Positions 6,201-13,669 of a stretch of 23,373 bases of DNA are shown here, piece after piece. The position numbers and the translations under genes are program-made. This DNA is from Solirubrobacterales bacterium (GTDB taxonomy: Bacteria; Actinomycetota; Thermoleophilia; Solirubrobacterales; Solirubrobacteraceae): assembly GCA_003157595.1 (NCBI GenBank), contig PMKB01000272.1, positions 19,753-43,125 of the forward strand, in the 5' to 3' direction. Within the stretch, counting starts at the first letter, position 1. Every line of letters starts with the position of its first letter. The notes below the pieces were generated by a model. That model had not been told where the DNA came from and made no database searches. It worked only from the letters and a program-made list of their open reading frames with translations.

Positions 6201-6626
6201 TCACGTCGCCGGGTAGGCCGTGAAGGTCTTCTGCACGCCATGCAGGCGGTAGCTGATCACGGCGCGCGTGAAGAGCAGGCCGTGCGCGGTGTGCTTGGCC
6301 GCGGTCAGCCGGATCGTGCTGTCGGGGAAGAAGCTGATGCGCGACGCCACGCACGTCGGCGTGCACAGGTTCAAACCGAAGTCGGTCGTGCCGCGCGCCC
6401 CGGTGTTCGTCCAGGACGTCCACCGTGTGGCCCTGATCTCGGTGTTGGCGTCGGCGCAGGCTAGCACCACCGTCCCCTTCGGCTCGAGCAGGAGCCCTCC
6501 GGTACAGCTGCGCAGGCGCGCGGATGCGGAGGTGCCGGCGGAGGCGATCGGCGTCGAGGCCGACGCCATGGCGATCACCACGGCAGGCAGCCCAACGACC
6601 AGAAGTCTCTTACCCAGGTGCGCCAT
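6201..6626 (-). CDS. Small secreted protein of unknown function
   Basis: A 141-residue protein with a clear Sec signal peptide: MAHLGKRLLVVGLPAVVIAM followed by small residues and a likely cut after ASA near residue 30. The mature part of about 110 residues has four cysteines (RSCTG, VLACAD, LNLCTPTCVA), probably in two disulfides, and ends ISYRLHGVQKTFTAYPAT. I know similar short secreted proteins from Solirubrobacterales-type genomes but no function. The ATG at 6626 has AAGGA 7 nt upstream; the frame is open further up, but those residues lack signal-peptide character. The sigma factor pair lies downstream on the same strand, so co-regulation is possible, with a hairpin between. Confidence 0.75.
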   Translation of the reverse strand: MAHLGKRLLVVGLPAVVIAMASASTPIASAGTSASARLRSCTGGLLLEPKGTVVLACADANTEIRATRWTSWTNTGARGTTDFGLNLCTPTCVASRISFFPDSTIRLTAAKHTAHGLLFTRAVISYRLHGVQKTFTAYPAT

Positions 6627-6963
6627 ACAGGATCCTTTCCATCGGAGAGCGAATGTTTGTGTCATCTCCTGATCCCCGAAGTCGGCGAAGCGGTTCTCGG
6701 TCGCCGCTCCGCGCGCGGCGCCGGTCAACCGGGCTCGCTGCGCGACCTGTGGCTGCGCGGGCGTTCAGGCAGGATGGGGTGGGTTGCGCATCGCTGATGG
6801 CGCGACTGTCGCTCGCGCAGCTCGCGGGGCAACGCATCATCCAAGCCCATGGTGGGCTGACGCCGCCGTCGTCACTGCTCACCCGGATCCGCGCCGGGGA
6901 GGCTCGAAGACGAACCGCACCGACGACACTCCCGCCAACGGCATCGCCGTCACGGCGTGCGGA
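6627..6963. other. Intergenic stretch, nothing recognised
   Basis: This 337-bp stretch separates the secreted-protein gene from the end of the S53 protease gene, both on the minus strand. It must hold the promoter of the former. I see the AAGGA ribosome site at its left edge but no clear -10/-35 pair, no strong hairpin, and no ORF with plausible protein character in any frame. Confidence 0.5.
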
Positions 6964-8865
6964 TCAGCTGCACGTGAGAGTCGATCGGCCCCTGCCCCGT
7001 CCGCCCGAGGTCGAGGTCGAGCACGTCACCCCTACGGTGGCCGGCGAGGATGATTGGCCGGCGGTATTGGTGACTGTGAGGCTGACGGTGTCGGTTCCCG
7101 CGGCCGAATAGGTGTCTGAGAACGTCGATCCGCTGCCGACCACGCCGTTGCCGCCATTCCACGCGTACGCGTGGATCGTGCCCTGAGCGTCGGTCGAGGT
7201 CGAGGTGAAGCTGCACGACGCCTGGGAGCACGTCTTCCTGAAGCTCGCGACCGGCGGTACGCTCGGCGGCGCTGCGAGCGCCTGGGCGGAGAACGGCCCA
7301 ACGCCGTTGGCATTCACCGGCTGGATCTCGTAGTAGTAGGTGACGGCGCCGGTGGCGGATCCATCGGGGTAGCTCGTGGCAGGCGCGGAGACCGTCGCGA
7401 TTTCGGAGGTCTCCTGGCCGGAAGCGGTACCCCTCCAGATGTTGTACGCGCTGACCGGCGCGCCGCTTGGCGCGCTCCAGCCGAGTGTGACACCACCGGG
7501 GCCACTCGTGGCGGTGAGTCCGGTCGGCGCTCCTGGGGTGTATGACCAGCTGCCCAGCCCGGTGGTGAGGTCATAGCCGGCCAGTGCCGGATGCCCGTTG
7601 CTGCCCGCGATGATGTCGCGGAACGGGATGTTGGCCGGAAGTGCGTACACGTACGGTGCGTTGACCTCGGCCCCGGCGACCGTCGCGTCTGCGGCGATCA
7701 TCACCGTTGAGGCGCTTGTGCCGCCCACCGTCCACCAGCCCGACTGTCCGTCGTAGGAGACGCTGTCATAGACCGACACGCCCGAATTGGGGTCGGCGTC
7801 GAGCGCGATGTCCGGCGTCGCGCGGTTACCGCTGCAGCTCGCGCTCCCGGTCGACTGCGACGCGCTCGCGGTCTCGTAGCGGCTGCAGCCACCGCCACTG
7901 CTGCTCCACACGGTTTCCTGCGCGACGCTGCCGCCAGCGGTGAACGCGAGGCTCGTGCCCCCGACCGAGATCACATCCGGCGACGCGGACGGCCACAGCA
8001 CCGAAGCGGCACTGTCCCCGGCGGCGGCGAAGTAGCTGACGCCGGGGCGGGTGAAATAAGCGTCATCAGACGCCTCGGCGGAGAACTCCGAGGAGCCCCA
8101 GCTGTTGGAGACGTAGTTCGCATGCGCCGCCGCATACTGCTCCGCGGCGAGCAGGGCCGAAAGGCTGGCGCTCGAAGCCTCGACCAGCAGAATGGCGGCC
8201 GCAGGCGCGATCGCATGGGCCCACTCGATATCGAGGCTTATCTCGAGATCCCAACTCGCGTTCGTGGCCGGCAGGCTGCTCCCGCCGGTCTGGTTGACCA
8301 CGCTGAAGTCGAAGCACGAAGGCGGCGTCGCCGAGCCCGCGCACTCGGGGGCCAACCCGTACTGCGTGCTGAACGCGCTCAGGTCGCCCGCCGCATCGGG
8401 GTCGCCGTAGGCATCCACGATCGCGATCGTCTGACCGCCACCTGCGCTCGGCGAGGTCGTGTAGCCGTAAACGCTCTTGATCGTGTTCGGCGACAAACCG
8501 GTGGGAGTTGTGATCGTGGTGGGGCGCGCCCCGGGTGCTGCTCCGTCGGGCGCCAGGACGTGGATCAGGCACTGGCCTGCCCCGGGCGCGGCCGACGCGC
8601 AGACCGACTTCTGGGGACCGGCGAACGGCAGCTGTGCTCCGCGCGGCCCGTACAGAGCCGAAGAGTAGGCTCCGGCGGCGAGCGCGCTGCCGCTGGATGT
8701 CGCCGCCGCGGTGGAAACAGACGACGCGGCAGCGCCGATGGCCACCGCGCACGCGGCGATCACAACGGCGCCCCGTGTTCTGTTGCCCGCCGCACGCTCG
8801 ACAATGCGGCGCCTGCGACCAGCCCGCGTCAACTCGCGGGCACGTTGGCGGTTTGGCTTGGGCAT
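6964..8865 (-). CDS. S53 family serine protease (sedolisin) with Fn3 and PKD domains
   Basis: A 633-residue secreted protease. After a long basic N-region, residues 32-48 form a hydrophobic signal segment. The S53 domain spans roughly 120-440. Its Glu/Asp pair is in WDLEISLDIEW (E208, D212), the oxyanion Asp in AAAGDSA (D284), and the nucleophile in GGTSAST (S384). The calcium site is suggested by FRDIIAGSNG (D417) and YDLTTGLGSW. A fibronectin-III domain follows (about 445-540, PTGLTATSGPGGVTLGWSAP) and then a PKD-like domain (about 545-620, TDTVSLTVTNTAGQSS). The usual long S53 activation propeptide is lacking; only about 70 residues separate signal and core. The proline that normally follows the SGTSxxxP motif is valine. 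Start is ATG at 8865; the frame extends to 8946 without signal-like sequence. Confidence 0.9.
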   Translation of the reverse strand: MPKPNRQRARELTRAGRRRRIVERAAGNRTRGAVVIAACAVAIGAAASSVSTAAATSSGSALAAGAYSSALYGPRGAQLPFAGPQKSVCASAAPGAGQCLIHVLAPDGAAPGARPTTITTPTGLSPNTIKSVYGYTTSPSAGGGQTIAIVDAYGDPDAAGDLSAFSTQYGLAPECAGSATPPSCFDFSVVNQTGGSSLPATNASWDLEISLDIEWAHAIAPAAAILLVEASSASLSALLAAEQYAAAHANYVSNSWGSSEFSAEASDDAYFTRPGVSYFAAAGDSAASVLWPSASPDVISVGGTSLAFTAGGSVAQETVWSSSGGGCSRYETASASQSTGSASCSGNRATPDIALDADPNSGVSVYDSVSYDGQSGWWTVGGTSASTVMIAADATVAGAEVNAPYVYALPANIPFRDIIAGSNGHPALAGYDLTTGLGSWSYTPGAPTGLTATSGPGGVTLGWSAPSGAPVSAYNIWRGTASGQETSEIATVSAPATSYPDGSATGAVTYYYEIQPVNANGVGPFSAQALAAPPSVPPVASFRKTCSQASCSFTSTSTDAQGTIHAYAWNGGNGVVGSGSTFSDTYSAAGTDTVSLTVTNTAGQSSSPATVGVTCSTSTSGGRGRGRSTLTCS

Positions 8866-9284
8866 TCGCGTCGCGCTTAATCCGTAAAGATCAAGGGCCG
8901 ATCTGGACCGGCCCGGCCTCCCTGCGGCCGAAAAGGTAGCACGCATGCGGCGCGGTTTGGGCGATCGGCGCAGTGCGCAGCCAAATCCACGAGGCTGGTT
9001 GGCTCGCCAGCCGCTGTGGCCAGATCACGACACGCCGGCCGCGCCGGCGCCAGGCGGCTCAGTTCGCAGTGGCTCCGCGGGGAGTTAGCCACGGTCGGCG
9101 CCGCAATCGTCTAAGCGGCGTGAGCGATGGTGGGGATGGTGCGGTAGCGGCTGTCGCGCGCAGACCAATCCGCTGTGTGTGTGAGAGCACGTCTCGCGTC
9201 AGGCGACGCGCTGGCGCAATTTGCGCCGGCGCCACTTCAGTGCGCGGTGTGACTGTTGCGGCGCCGGCGGATACGACGCGGCCG
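8866..9284. other. Intergenic stretch with a short palindrome
   Basis: This 419-bp stretch between the iron-permease-like gene and the S53 gene contains no believable ORF. The one structure of note is GGCGCAATTTGCGCC at 9213-9227, a 7-bp-arm palindrome around a single central base. It could bind a dimeric regulator or be part of a terminator for the S53 side. The promoter of the S53 gene should be at its left end, but no clear hexamers are seen. Confidence 0.45.
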
Positions 9285-9704
9285 TCAGATCTCCTCGTGG
9301 ACGCCGATCGCATCCTCGAGGTCGCGTTCCGAGCCGCCGTCATCATCACCGCGCTTGTCCTGAAGCAAGGAGCTCGCAATCGCGTCGAGCTTGCGTTGAA
9401 TCGCGCGCTCCGACCGAAGTTCAGCGTTCTTTAGCAACGCAACGAGTACCAGTGTGAGCGCTGAGACCGAGCCGCCGGCCGCCAGCTCGAAGCGATCACT
9501 CGCTCCGAGCATCAGACCAAGCATCCATATCAGTATCACCGCCAGGCAAACCGCGAAGAAGAACGGGGAGCTTGCAAGGAAAGAGCCGTATTCCGCGAGA
9601 CGCTCGAACCTGCCCCGCTCGGCACCCTCAGTGCGATCGGCGGGATGCCTGAGCGTGCGACGCACCAGGCGAGCCCACGGGGACAGCTTTGTCGCCGGTG
9701 GCAC
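9285..9704 (-). CDS. Low-affinity iron permease family protein
   Basis: A 139-residue membrane protein. Residues about 46-66 (SPFFFAVCLAVILIWMLGLM) and 75-92 (GSVSALTLVLVALLKNA) are membrane spans. The following ERAIQRKLDAIASSLL and LEDAIGVHEEI match the C-terminal part of PF04120, the low-affinity Fe/Cu permease family, where the text is usually QNTQNRD..ALQLKLDELI. Length is normal for the family. The N-terminal 35 residues are basic and cytoplasmic. Many members are only presumed to move iron; a structural or other ion role is possible. Start is GTG at 9704 with no strong SD. Confidence 0.75.
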   Translation of the reverse strand: MPPATKLSPWARLVRRTLRHPADRTEGAERGRFERLAEYGSFLASSPFFFAVCLAVILIWMLGLMLGASDRFELAAGGSVSALTLVLVALLKNAELRSERAIQRKLDAIASSLLQDKRGDDDGGSERDLEDAIGVHEEI

Positions 9705-9965
9705 ATGCCCAGTCTACTCGGCACACCGCGACCGCTAGGCGTGCGCTGGATGTAGGCCGCACCGATGTTCACACTGAGTTGCCGAAGCGGGTAACAGGCA
9801 CGCTCTGGAAGCCGGCGGGCGGATCGGACCGCGCCATTCAGCTTCCCATGGTGTCCTTCCGCGTCAGCGCGCTCGAGGTCTGTTCAGGCCACAACAACCC
9901 GCGGCCGGTTGGGACCGGCGCCGGCGCTCGACGGTTTCCCGCCGCAGCGCCGGGGCCGTCAAGCG

Positions 9966-10448
9966 TCAGTACCCGGGCGCGCTTGACGGCGGCTTTGTCG
10001 TGGACTTTGTGATCTTGGAGCCGCTCGGGCCCACGACGTAGAACCCGCTCACGCCTTCCCCGCTCGTCGGATTGCTCTTGGTGTCCGACGCGAAGGTGTA
10101 CAGCTGATGACCGTCGTAGGTGACCTGTTTGACGCCTCCAGCGATCTTGGTCGTGCCGAGCAGGGACGCCTTCGCACCACCTGAGGCCTTGGGTGCGCCG
10201 CTCGCCTTCAGCGGCGGCCAGACCGACAGGCAACCGCCGGTGCAGGCGGGGTGTCCGGGCTTGTCTGAGGCGTCGAGATACAAAGTTTGGCCGGAGCTTG
10301 TGACAAGGATCGTCCCGAACGAGGTCTTCTTCGTCGTGACGACGGTCGCAGCGCTCGAATGGGCTGACTGGCCGAGGGCTGAGGCCGAGCCCGTCAGCGC
10401 GAGGGCGCCGATGGCTACGGCGACAAGCACGAATCTGTGTGTTTTCAT
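9966..10448 (-). CDS. Secreted COG4315-type protein (lipoprotein-15 repeats)
   Basis: A 160-residue exported protein of the PF03640/COG4315 family of secreted repeats. The signal peptide is residues 1-27 (MKTHRFVLVAVAIGALALTG, then a SASALG cut region). Two copies of the family repeat are visible: GQTLYLDASDKPGHPACTGG with CLSVWPPLKA, and HQLYTFASDTKS with GVSGFYVVGP. The paired cysteines in ACTGGCLSVWP are the family signature. No lipobox cysteine follows the signal, so it is probably released and not lipid-anchored. The ATG at 10448 has GGAGG 4 nt upstream. The function of the family is not known; members are often annotated as predicted lipoproteins with repeats. Confidence 0.9.
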   Translation of the reverse strand: MKTHRFVLVAVAIGALALTGSASALGQSAHSSAATVVTTKKTSFGTILVTSSGQTLYLDASDKPGHPACTGGCLSVWPPLKASGAPKASGGAKASLLGTTKIAGGVKQVTYDGHQLYTFASDTKSNPTSGEGVSGFYVVGPSGSKITKSTTKPPSSAPGY

Positions 10449-10960
10449 CGTTCCTCCATAGAGCGGTGTTTGATCGTCTAAGCCCAAGACCCCGCGCCGG
10501 CTGGTTCCTTCCCGACGCCGCGCGACGGCCGAACTCCGACACGCGCCAGCCGGACGGGGCTTCCGCCTGCGTTCGAGTTCTGGTCTGCACGACGGTCTGG
10601 TCGAGCCATGCAAGCCGCACGAAGATCCTATGGCACGGCTGGGTTCGAGCCGGCGACCTCGCCTGCGAACCGGGCGGTCGCGTTGCGTTCTCCGCGTGCG
10701 TCCAGGCGAGTTCGGGCCCTTCGGACTCCTCGGTGGCCCATCCAGCAGGTCACCCGAAGCCGATCAACACTCGGCGATCGTGCGTGGCCTGGACTGGACG
10801 AACAGGGATTCTGATCATGGTCTGGCTCGCATATGTCGATGCTCTGCTTGACGGGCGCTTTCCTGCCGACCCCAGCATGTAGCTGACTCAGCCGACACTC
10901 AGCTTCCGCCTCATTCAGGTAGGCCTATTTGCGGCCTGTGAGCCGCGGCAGGGAGAGTCT
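10449..10960. other. Intergenic stretch with tRNA-like relic
   Basis: This 512-bp stretch separates the divergent COG4315 gene and the first ice-binding-like gene, so it should hold both promoters. I see no convincing promoter hexamers. The right edge carries the ribosome site GGGAGAG before the ATG at 10961. A tRNA-like relic lies at 10631-10704. No other ORF has protein character. Confidence 0.5.
10631..10704 (-). other. Degenerate tRNA-like sequence
   Basis: Over 74 nt on the minus strand the parts of a tRNA appear in order but damaged. The variable loop AGGTC is canonical. The T-arm is GCCGG-CTCGAAC-CCAGC, with one mismatch and C in place of T54. The anticodon stem is CGCCC/AGGCG with four of five pairs. 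The 3' end CGTGCCA matches a 5' TGG..CACG if three bases are inserted. The D-arm does not fold. On the plus strand the same bases encode GFEPATS, the known spurious peptide that comes from antisense reading of tRNA genes. It is a relic at best, not a working tRNA. Confidence 0.35.
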
Positions 10961-11953
10961 ATGTTTCGCCAAGCTCATCAGCCCTCGGAACCCTCCGACG
11001 GGAAGCGGCGGCACCCAAGCCGGACGGCCTGCCTCGTGGGCCTGCTCGCGACCGGGTCGCTGTTGGCGGCGCCGCTGGCCCTCAGTGCTCAGGCCCCGGT
11101 GGGGCTGGGAACCGCTGGGAACTTCGCCGTCCTTGCTGGAAGCACCGTGACGAACACCGGTCCCAGCGTAATAAGCGGCAGCGTCGGTCTGGCGCCCGGC
11201 TCGGCCGTGGTCGGATTTCCCCCGGGAATCGTGATCGCCGGGACGACTCAGGTCGCAAACGGTGTGGCCCTGCAGGCCAAGAACGACCTCGTCACCGCCT
11301 ACAACGACGCCGCGGGGCGCAGTTCGACGGCGACCGTCTCCGGCGATTTGGCCGGGCGTACGCTCACGCCGGGCGTCTACACATCCGCAAGCTCGCTCGG
11401 TCTCAGCGGCCAGCTCACGCTGGACGCCCAAGGCAATCCCAGTGCCGTCTTCGTCTTTCAGGCCGGCTCGTCGCTGATTGTCGGCTCCGGGAGCGAAATC
11501 AACTTGATCGGTGGAGCACAGGCTTGCAACGTCTACTGGAAGGTTGGCAGCTCGGCGACCATCGGCACAAGCAGTGCGTTCGTCGGCAACGTCCTCGCGC
11601 TCACGTCGATCACGATGACGACCGGAGCGACGTTGCAGGGCAGCGTGCTGGCCCGTAACGGCGCCGTCACGCTCGACACCAACACCATCACGAGGGCCGC
11701 GTGCACGGCCGCCAGCAGCACCACGCCGGCTGGAACCGGAACGGGGTCGACCACTGGAGCAGGCACCACCGGTGGCGGCTCAACCAAAGGCGCCACCGGC
11801 GGGACCGGTACAACCGGCGCCACCAAACCCAAACATCCGACGGCGAAGAAGCCGAAGCCCGTCGTGAAGCCGCCGCGCCCTAAGGTTACGAAACCGGTGA
11901 CGCCCAAGCCCGTCGTACCGACGGCGAATAAGCCTCCGGCCTTCACGGGCTGA
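10961..11953 (+). CDS. DUF3494 ice-binding-like protein with Lys/Pro tail
   Basis: A 330-residue exported protein. An N-region of about 22 residues precedes the signal (CLVGLLATGSLLAAPLALSA, cut near AQA, residue 45). Residues about 48-247 are the DUF3494 (PF11999) beta-solenoid: AGNFAVLAGSTVTNTGPSVI, GSAVVGFPPG, AKNDLVTAYNDAA, LTPGVYTSASSLGLSG, AVFVFQAGS, ACNVYWKVGSSATIGTSSAF and SVLARNGAVTLDTNTI. The family includes ice-binding and ice-recrystallisation inhibitors as well as untested adhesin-like members. Residues 250-285 are a Gly/Thr linker, and 286-330 are rich in Lys and Pro, ending PPAFTG. Start ATG has GGGAGAG upstream. An L,D-transpeptidase gene follows after 6 bp, so the two share a transcript. 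Confidence 0.9.
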   Translation: MFRQAHQPSEPSDGKRRHPSRTACLVGLLATGSLLAAPLALSAQAPVGLGTAGNFAVLAGSTVTNTGPSVISGSVGLAPGSAVVGFPPGIVIAGTTQVANGVALQAKNDLVTAYNDAAGRSSTATVSGDLAGRTLTPGVYTSASSLGLSGQLTLDAQGNPSAVFVFQAGSSLIVGSGSEINLIGGAQACNVYWKVGSSATIGTSSAFVGNVLALTSITMTTGATLQGSVLARNGAVTLDTNTITRAACTAASSTTPAGTGTGSTTGAGTTGGGSTKGATGGTGTTGATKPKHPTAKKPKPVVKPPRPKVTKPVTPKPVVPTANKPPAFTG

Positions 11954-11959
11954 CCGCTG

Positions 11960-12697
11960 ATGATGCACTCGGTCAAACAGGGGTTGCGGGCGGCCGGCTG
12001 TCTCGCCGCTGTGGCGTCGTCGCTGGCCGCCACGTCGGCGGCCGGGGCGCCCCCCTCGCCGCAACGCGCGCAGCGGGTGCCCGCAACGCAGCAGCTGGCG
12101 GTCCTCAACCACGACACCGAAGCCTTCCGCAACCCAGCTACAGGCTCTGGATCGGCGGGCGAGGTCAACGAGGTCCGTCCAATTACCGGTGAGCGCACCG
12201 TGCTCCCCGTCGTCGGAACCACCAACACCAGCGGAGAGCGCTGGCTCGAGGTGCTGCTCCCCGGCCGACCGGACAGTCACACGGGCTGGATCGAGGCCGG
12301 GGCCGTGTCGGTGGCGGTCACCGCATGGCGGATCGTCGTGGACCTCTCCACACGCCAGGTGACCGTCTTTGACAATGGGAAAGTGACGCGTGCATTCCTC
12401 GCCGTGGTCGGAAAACCGTCGACGCCGACCCCGACTGGACGGTTCTTCGTCGAGGAGACGGTCCCACTCAGTCCTGATTCAGGCGGCGCGCCGTTCGCTC
12501 TGGCCCTGAGCGCGCGCTCCAATGCGCTCGCGGAGTTCGACGGCGGCCCCGGACAGGTGGCTCTCCACGGCATCGCCAACATCGGCGGTACCCCGGGCAC
12601 CGCCGTCTCGCACGGATGCGTGCGCCTGGCAACGGCAGACATTGCCTGGCTCGGCGGCCACATCAGCTCTGGCGTCCCCGTCACGATCACCGACTGA
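11960..12697 (+). CDS. L,D-transpeptidase (YkuD family)
   Basis: A 245-residue exported cell-wall enzyme. The signal peptide is residues 1-30 (GCLAAVASSLAATSAAGA). Residues about 72-115 look like an SH3-like wall-binding module (ERWLEVLLPGRPDSHTGWIE). The YkuD catalytic domain runs from about 122 to 244: RIVVDLSTRQVTVFDNGKV, then ALHGIANIGG with His203, and SHGCVRLATADI with His218 and the nucleophile Cys220. Such enzymes form 3-3 peptidoglycan cross-links or attach proteins to the wall. Two ATG codons stand in tandem (11960, 11963); no strong SD, and the preceding ice-binding-like gene ends 6 bp before, so translation is probably coupled. A role in fixing the neighbour's Lys-rich tail to peptidoglycan is an inference. 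Confidence 0.93.
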   Translation: MMHSVKQGLRAAGCLAAVASSLAATSAAGAPPSPQRAQRVPATQQLAVLNHDTEAFRNPATGSGSAGEVNEVRPITGERTVLPVVGTTNTSGERWLEVLLPGRPDSHTGWIEAGAVSVAVTAWRIVVDLSTRQVTVFDNGKVTRAFLAVVGKPSTPTPTGRFFVEETVPLSPDSGGAPFALALSARSNALAEFDGGPGQVALHGIANIGGTPGTAVSHGCVRLATADIAWLGGHISSGVPVTITD

Positions 12698-12870
12698 ACG
12701 CGACCACAAGGCTGCCAATTCGCAGGTGGGCCGACGGACCGGGCGATCGCGATCGAAGCGTCGAGATCCGAGCGGCAACGCCCGCTCCTGGCGGTGCGTT
12801 CCCTTCGCAGCAGGGCGGTCGGGACGCAAGCGTAGGCTCATGCGACTTGCCAGCGAGTTAGGAGCGTGCC

Positions 12871-12989
12871 ATGAGCAGCGGATACCCGGTGCGGCTCTCG
12901 ATCGACTACCCCGCTGGCACAACCGCGTCGTCGCCTACGCGTTCGTGCTCGTAACAGGCCAGTACCCGTCCTTCCGGCTGCGACCCTGA
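12871..12989 (+). pseudogene. DUF4389 gene reduced to its two ends
   Basis: An ATG at 12871 with TTAGGAG upstream starts MSSGYPVRLSIDYP, the normal opening of DUF4389 membrane proteins. After this the frame is lost. From about 12909 another frame gives PRWHNRVVAYAFVLVTGQYP and SFRLRP before the stop at 12987-12989, which is the normal ending of the same family. Intact members have about 200-240 residues, so roughly 500-600 bp of the middle, including all membrane spans, has been deleted with a frame change at the junction. The product, if read from the ATG, would be a meaningless peptide of under 30 residues. Confidence 0.8.
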
Positions 12990-13054
12990 GGCGCGCTACT
13001 TCCCGGCGGCGCGCCGCCGGCGTGCGGGCAGGCTGGCGGGCGGCCAACTCCCGA

Positions 13055-13091
13055 ACAGTGACCTCGCCGCCACGGGCCGCGAGGTCACTGT
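13055..13091. repeat. 13-bp perfect inverted repeat
   Basis: ACAGTGACCTCGC at 13055-13067 pairs without a mismatch with GCGAGGTCACTGT at 13079-13091; the loop is 11 nt. It lies 66 bp after the DUF4389 relic in noncoding DNA. It may be the old terminator of that gene, or an operator. There is no T-run on either side. Confidence 0.8.
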
Positions 13092-13669
13092 GCTCAGACG
13101 GGACAACGAGAAGCTGCCCGCGGGCTCCGCCAGCAGCGGCGAAGACACCTCCGTGGTGGTGCCGAGAGTCACGTCCCGACTGCGGCCCGTTGTATCGACA
13201 CTCGGCGTCGGACTCAGGGCACAGGCAAACACGCGAAGATCCGAGCAGCGTGTTGCTAGCCGCCGGCAGCCATCGCGGCGATGCATCGGCGATGGTACGG
13301 CGATCGAAGCGATCACTCAACCTTTGTCCGGCTTGTGCCGATAAGACCGTGGGCGGTCGCTGATCGAGCCGACGTAGTCGCTTCGCGCTGACCCTTTTGT
13401 CTCCCGTCCGCTTGACTCGCGCTTGCCGCGACCGTCGCGGTCCAGCCCGAGAATGTGCTCCGGAGCGCCCAGCGCGACGGAACTCGGACGCCTACCCCTT
13501 TTGTAGTTGAGGGCCGCCAAGCGGCCGAAATGACTGCTCCTCTCGCGTGCCCGCGGGTGCTTCCGCGCGTGCTGATCGGACCATGCCGACTCGAGCTACC
13601 AAAGGGCGTCGGACTCTACCAACGCCAGACGGCTGGAATGTCGTCTTTGACTATGAAAGCAGATGAGGC

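Larger units (their letters stand above)
12698..13669. other. Gene-poor 970-bp stretch with relics
   Basis: No intact gene is supported here. It holds a collapsed DUF4389 gene (12871-12989) and a 13-bp inverted repeat (13055-13091), each listed separately. ORFs up to 160 codons exist on both strands but have random high-GC composition without domains. The promoter of the second ice-binding-like gene should be near its right end. I see GATGAGG one base before the ATG at 13670, poorly spaced as a ribosome site, and no clear promoter. Confidence 0.6.

Noticed and set aside
4863..6464. 533-codon plus-strand ORF
   Set aside because: It is antisense to the anti-sigma-like protein, sigma factor and secreted-protein genes; basic, repetitive Arg/Ala/Gly text without a family.
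8122..8880. 252-codon plus-strand ORF
   Set aside because: It is antisense to the S53 catalytic region, which has all active-site residues in its own frame.
10608..10814. 68-codon ORF with GFEPATS
   Set aside because: This peptide is a known artefact of reading tRNA genes in antisense; I list the DNA as a tRNA-like relic.
12838..13320. Overlapping minus-strand ORFs of up to 160 codons
   Set aside because: They have no domain, no ribosome site and random composition, and the DNA holds a DUF4389 relic on the other strand.
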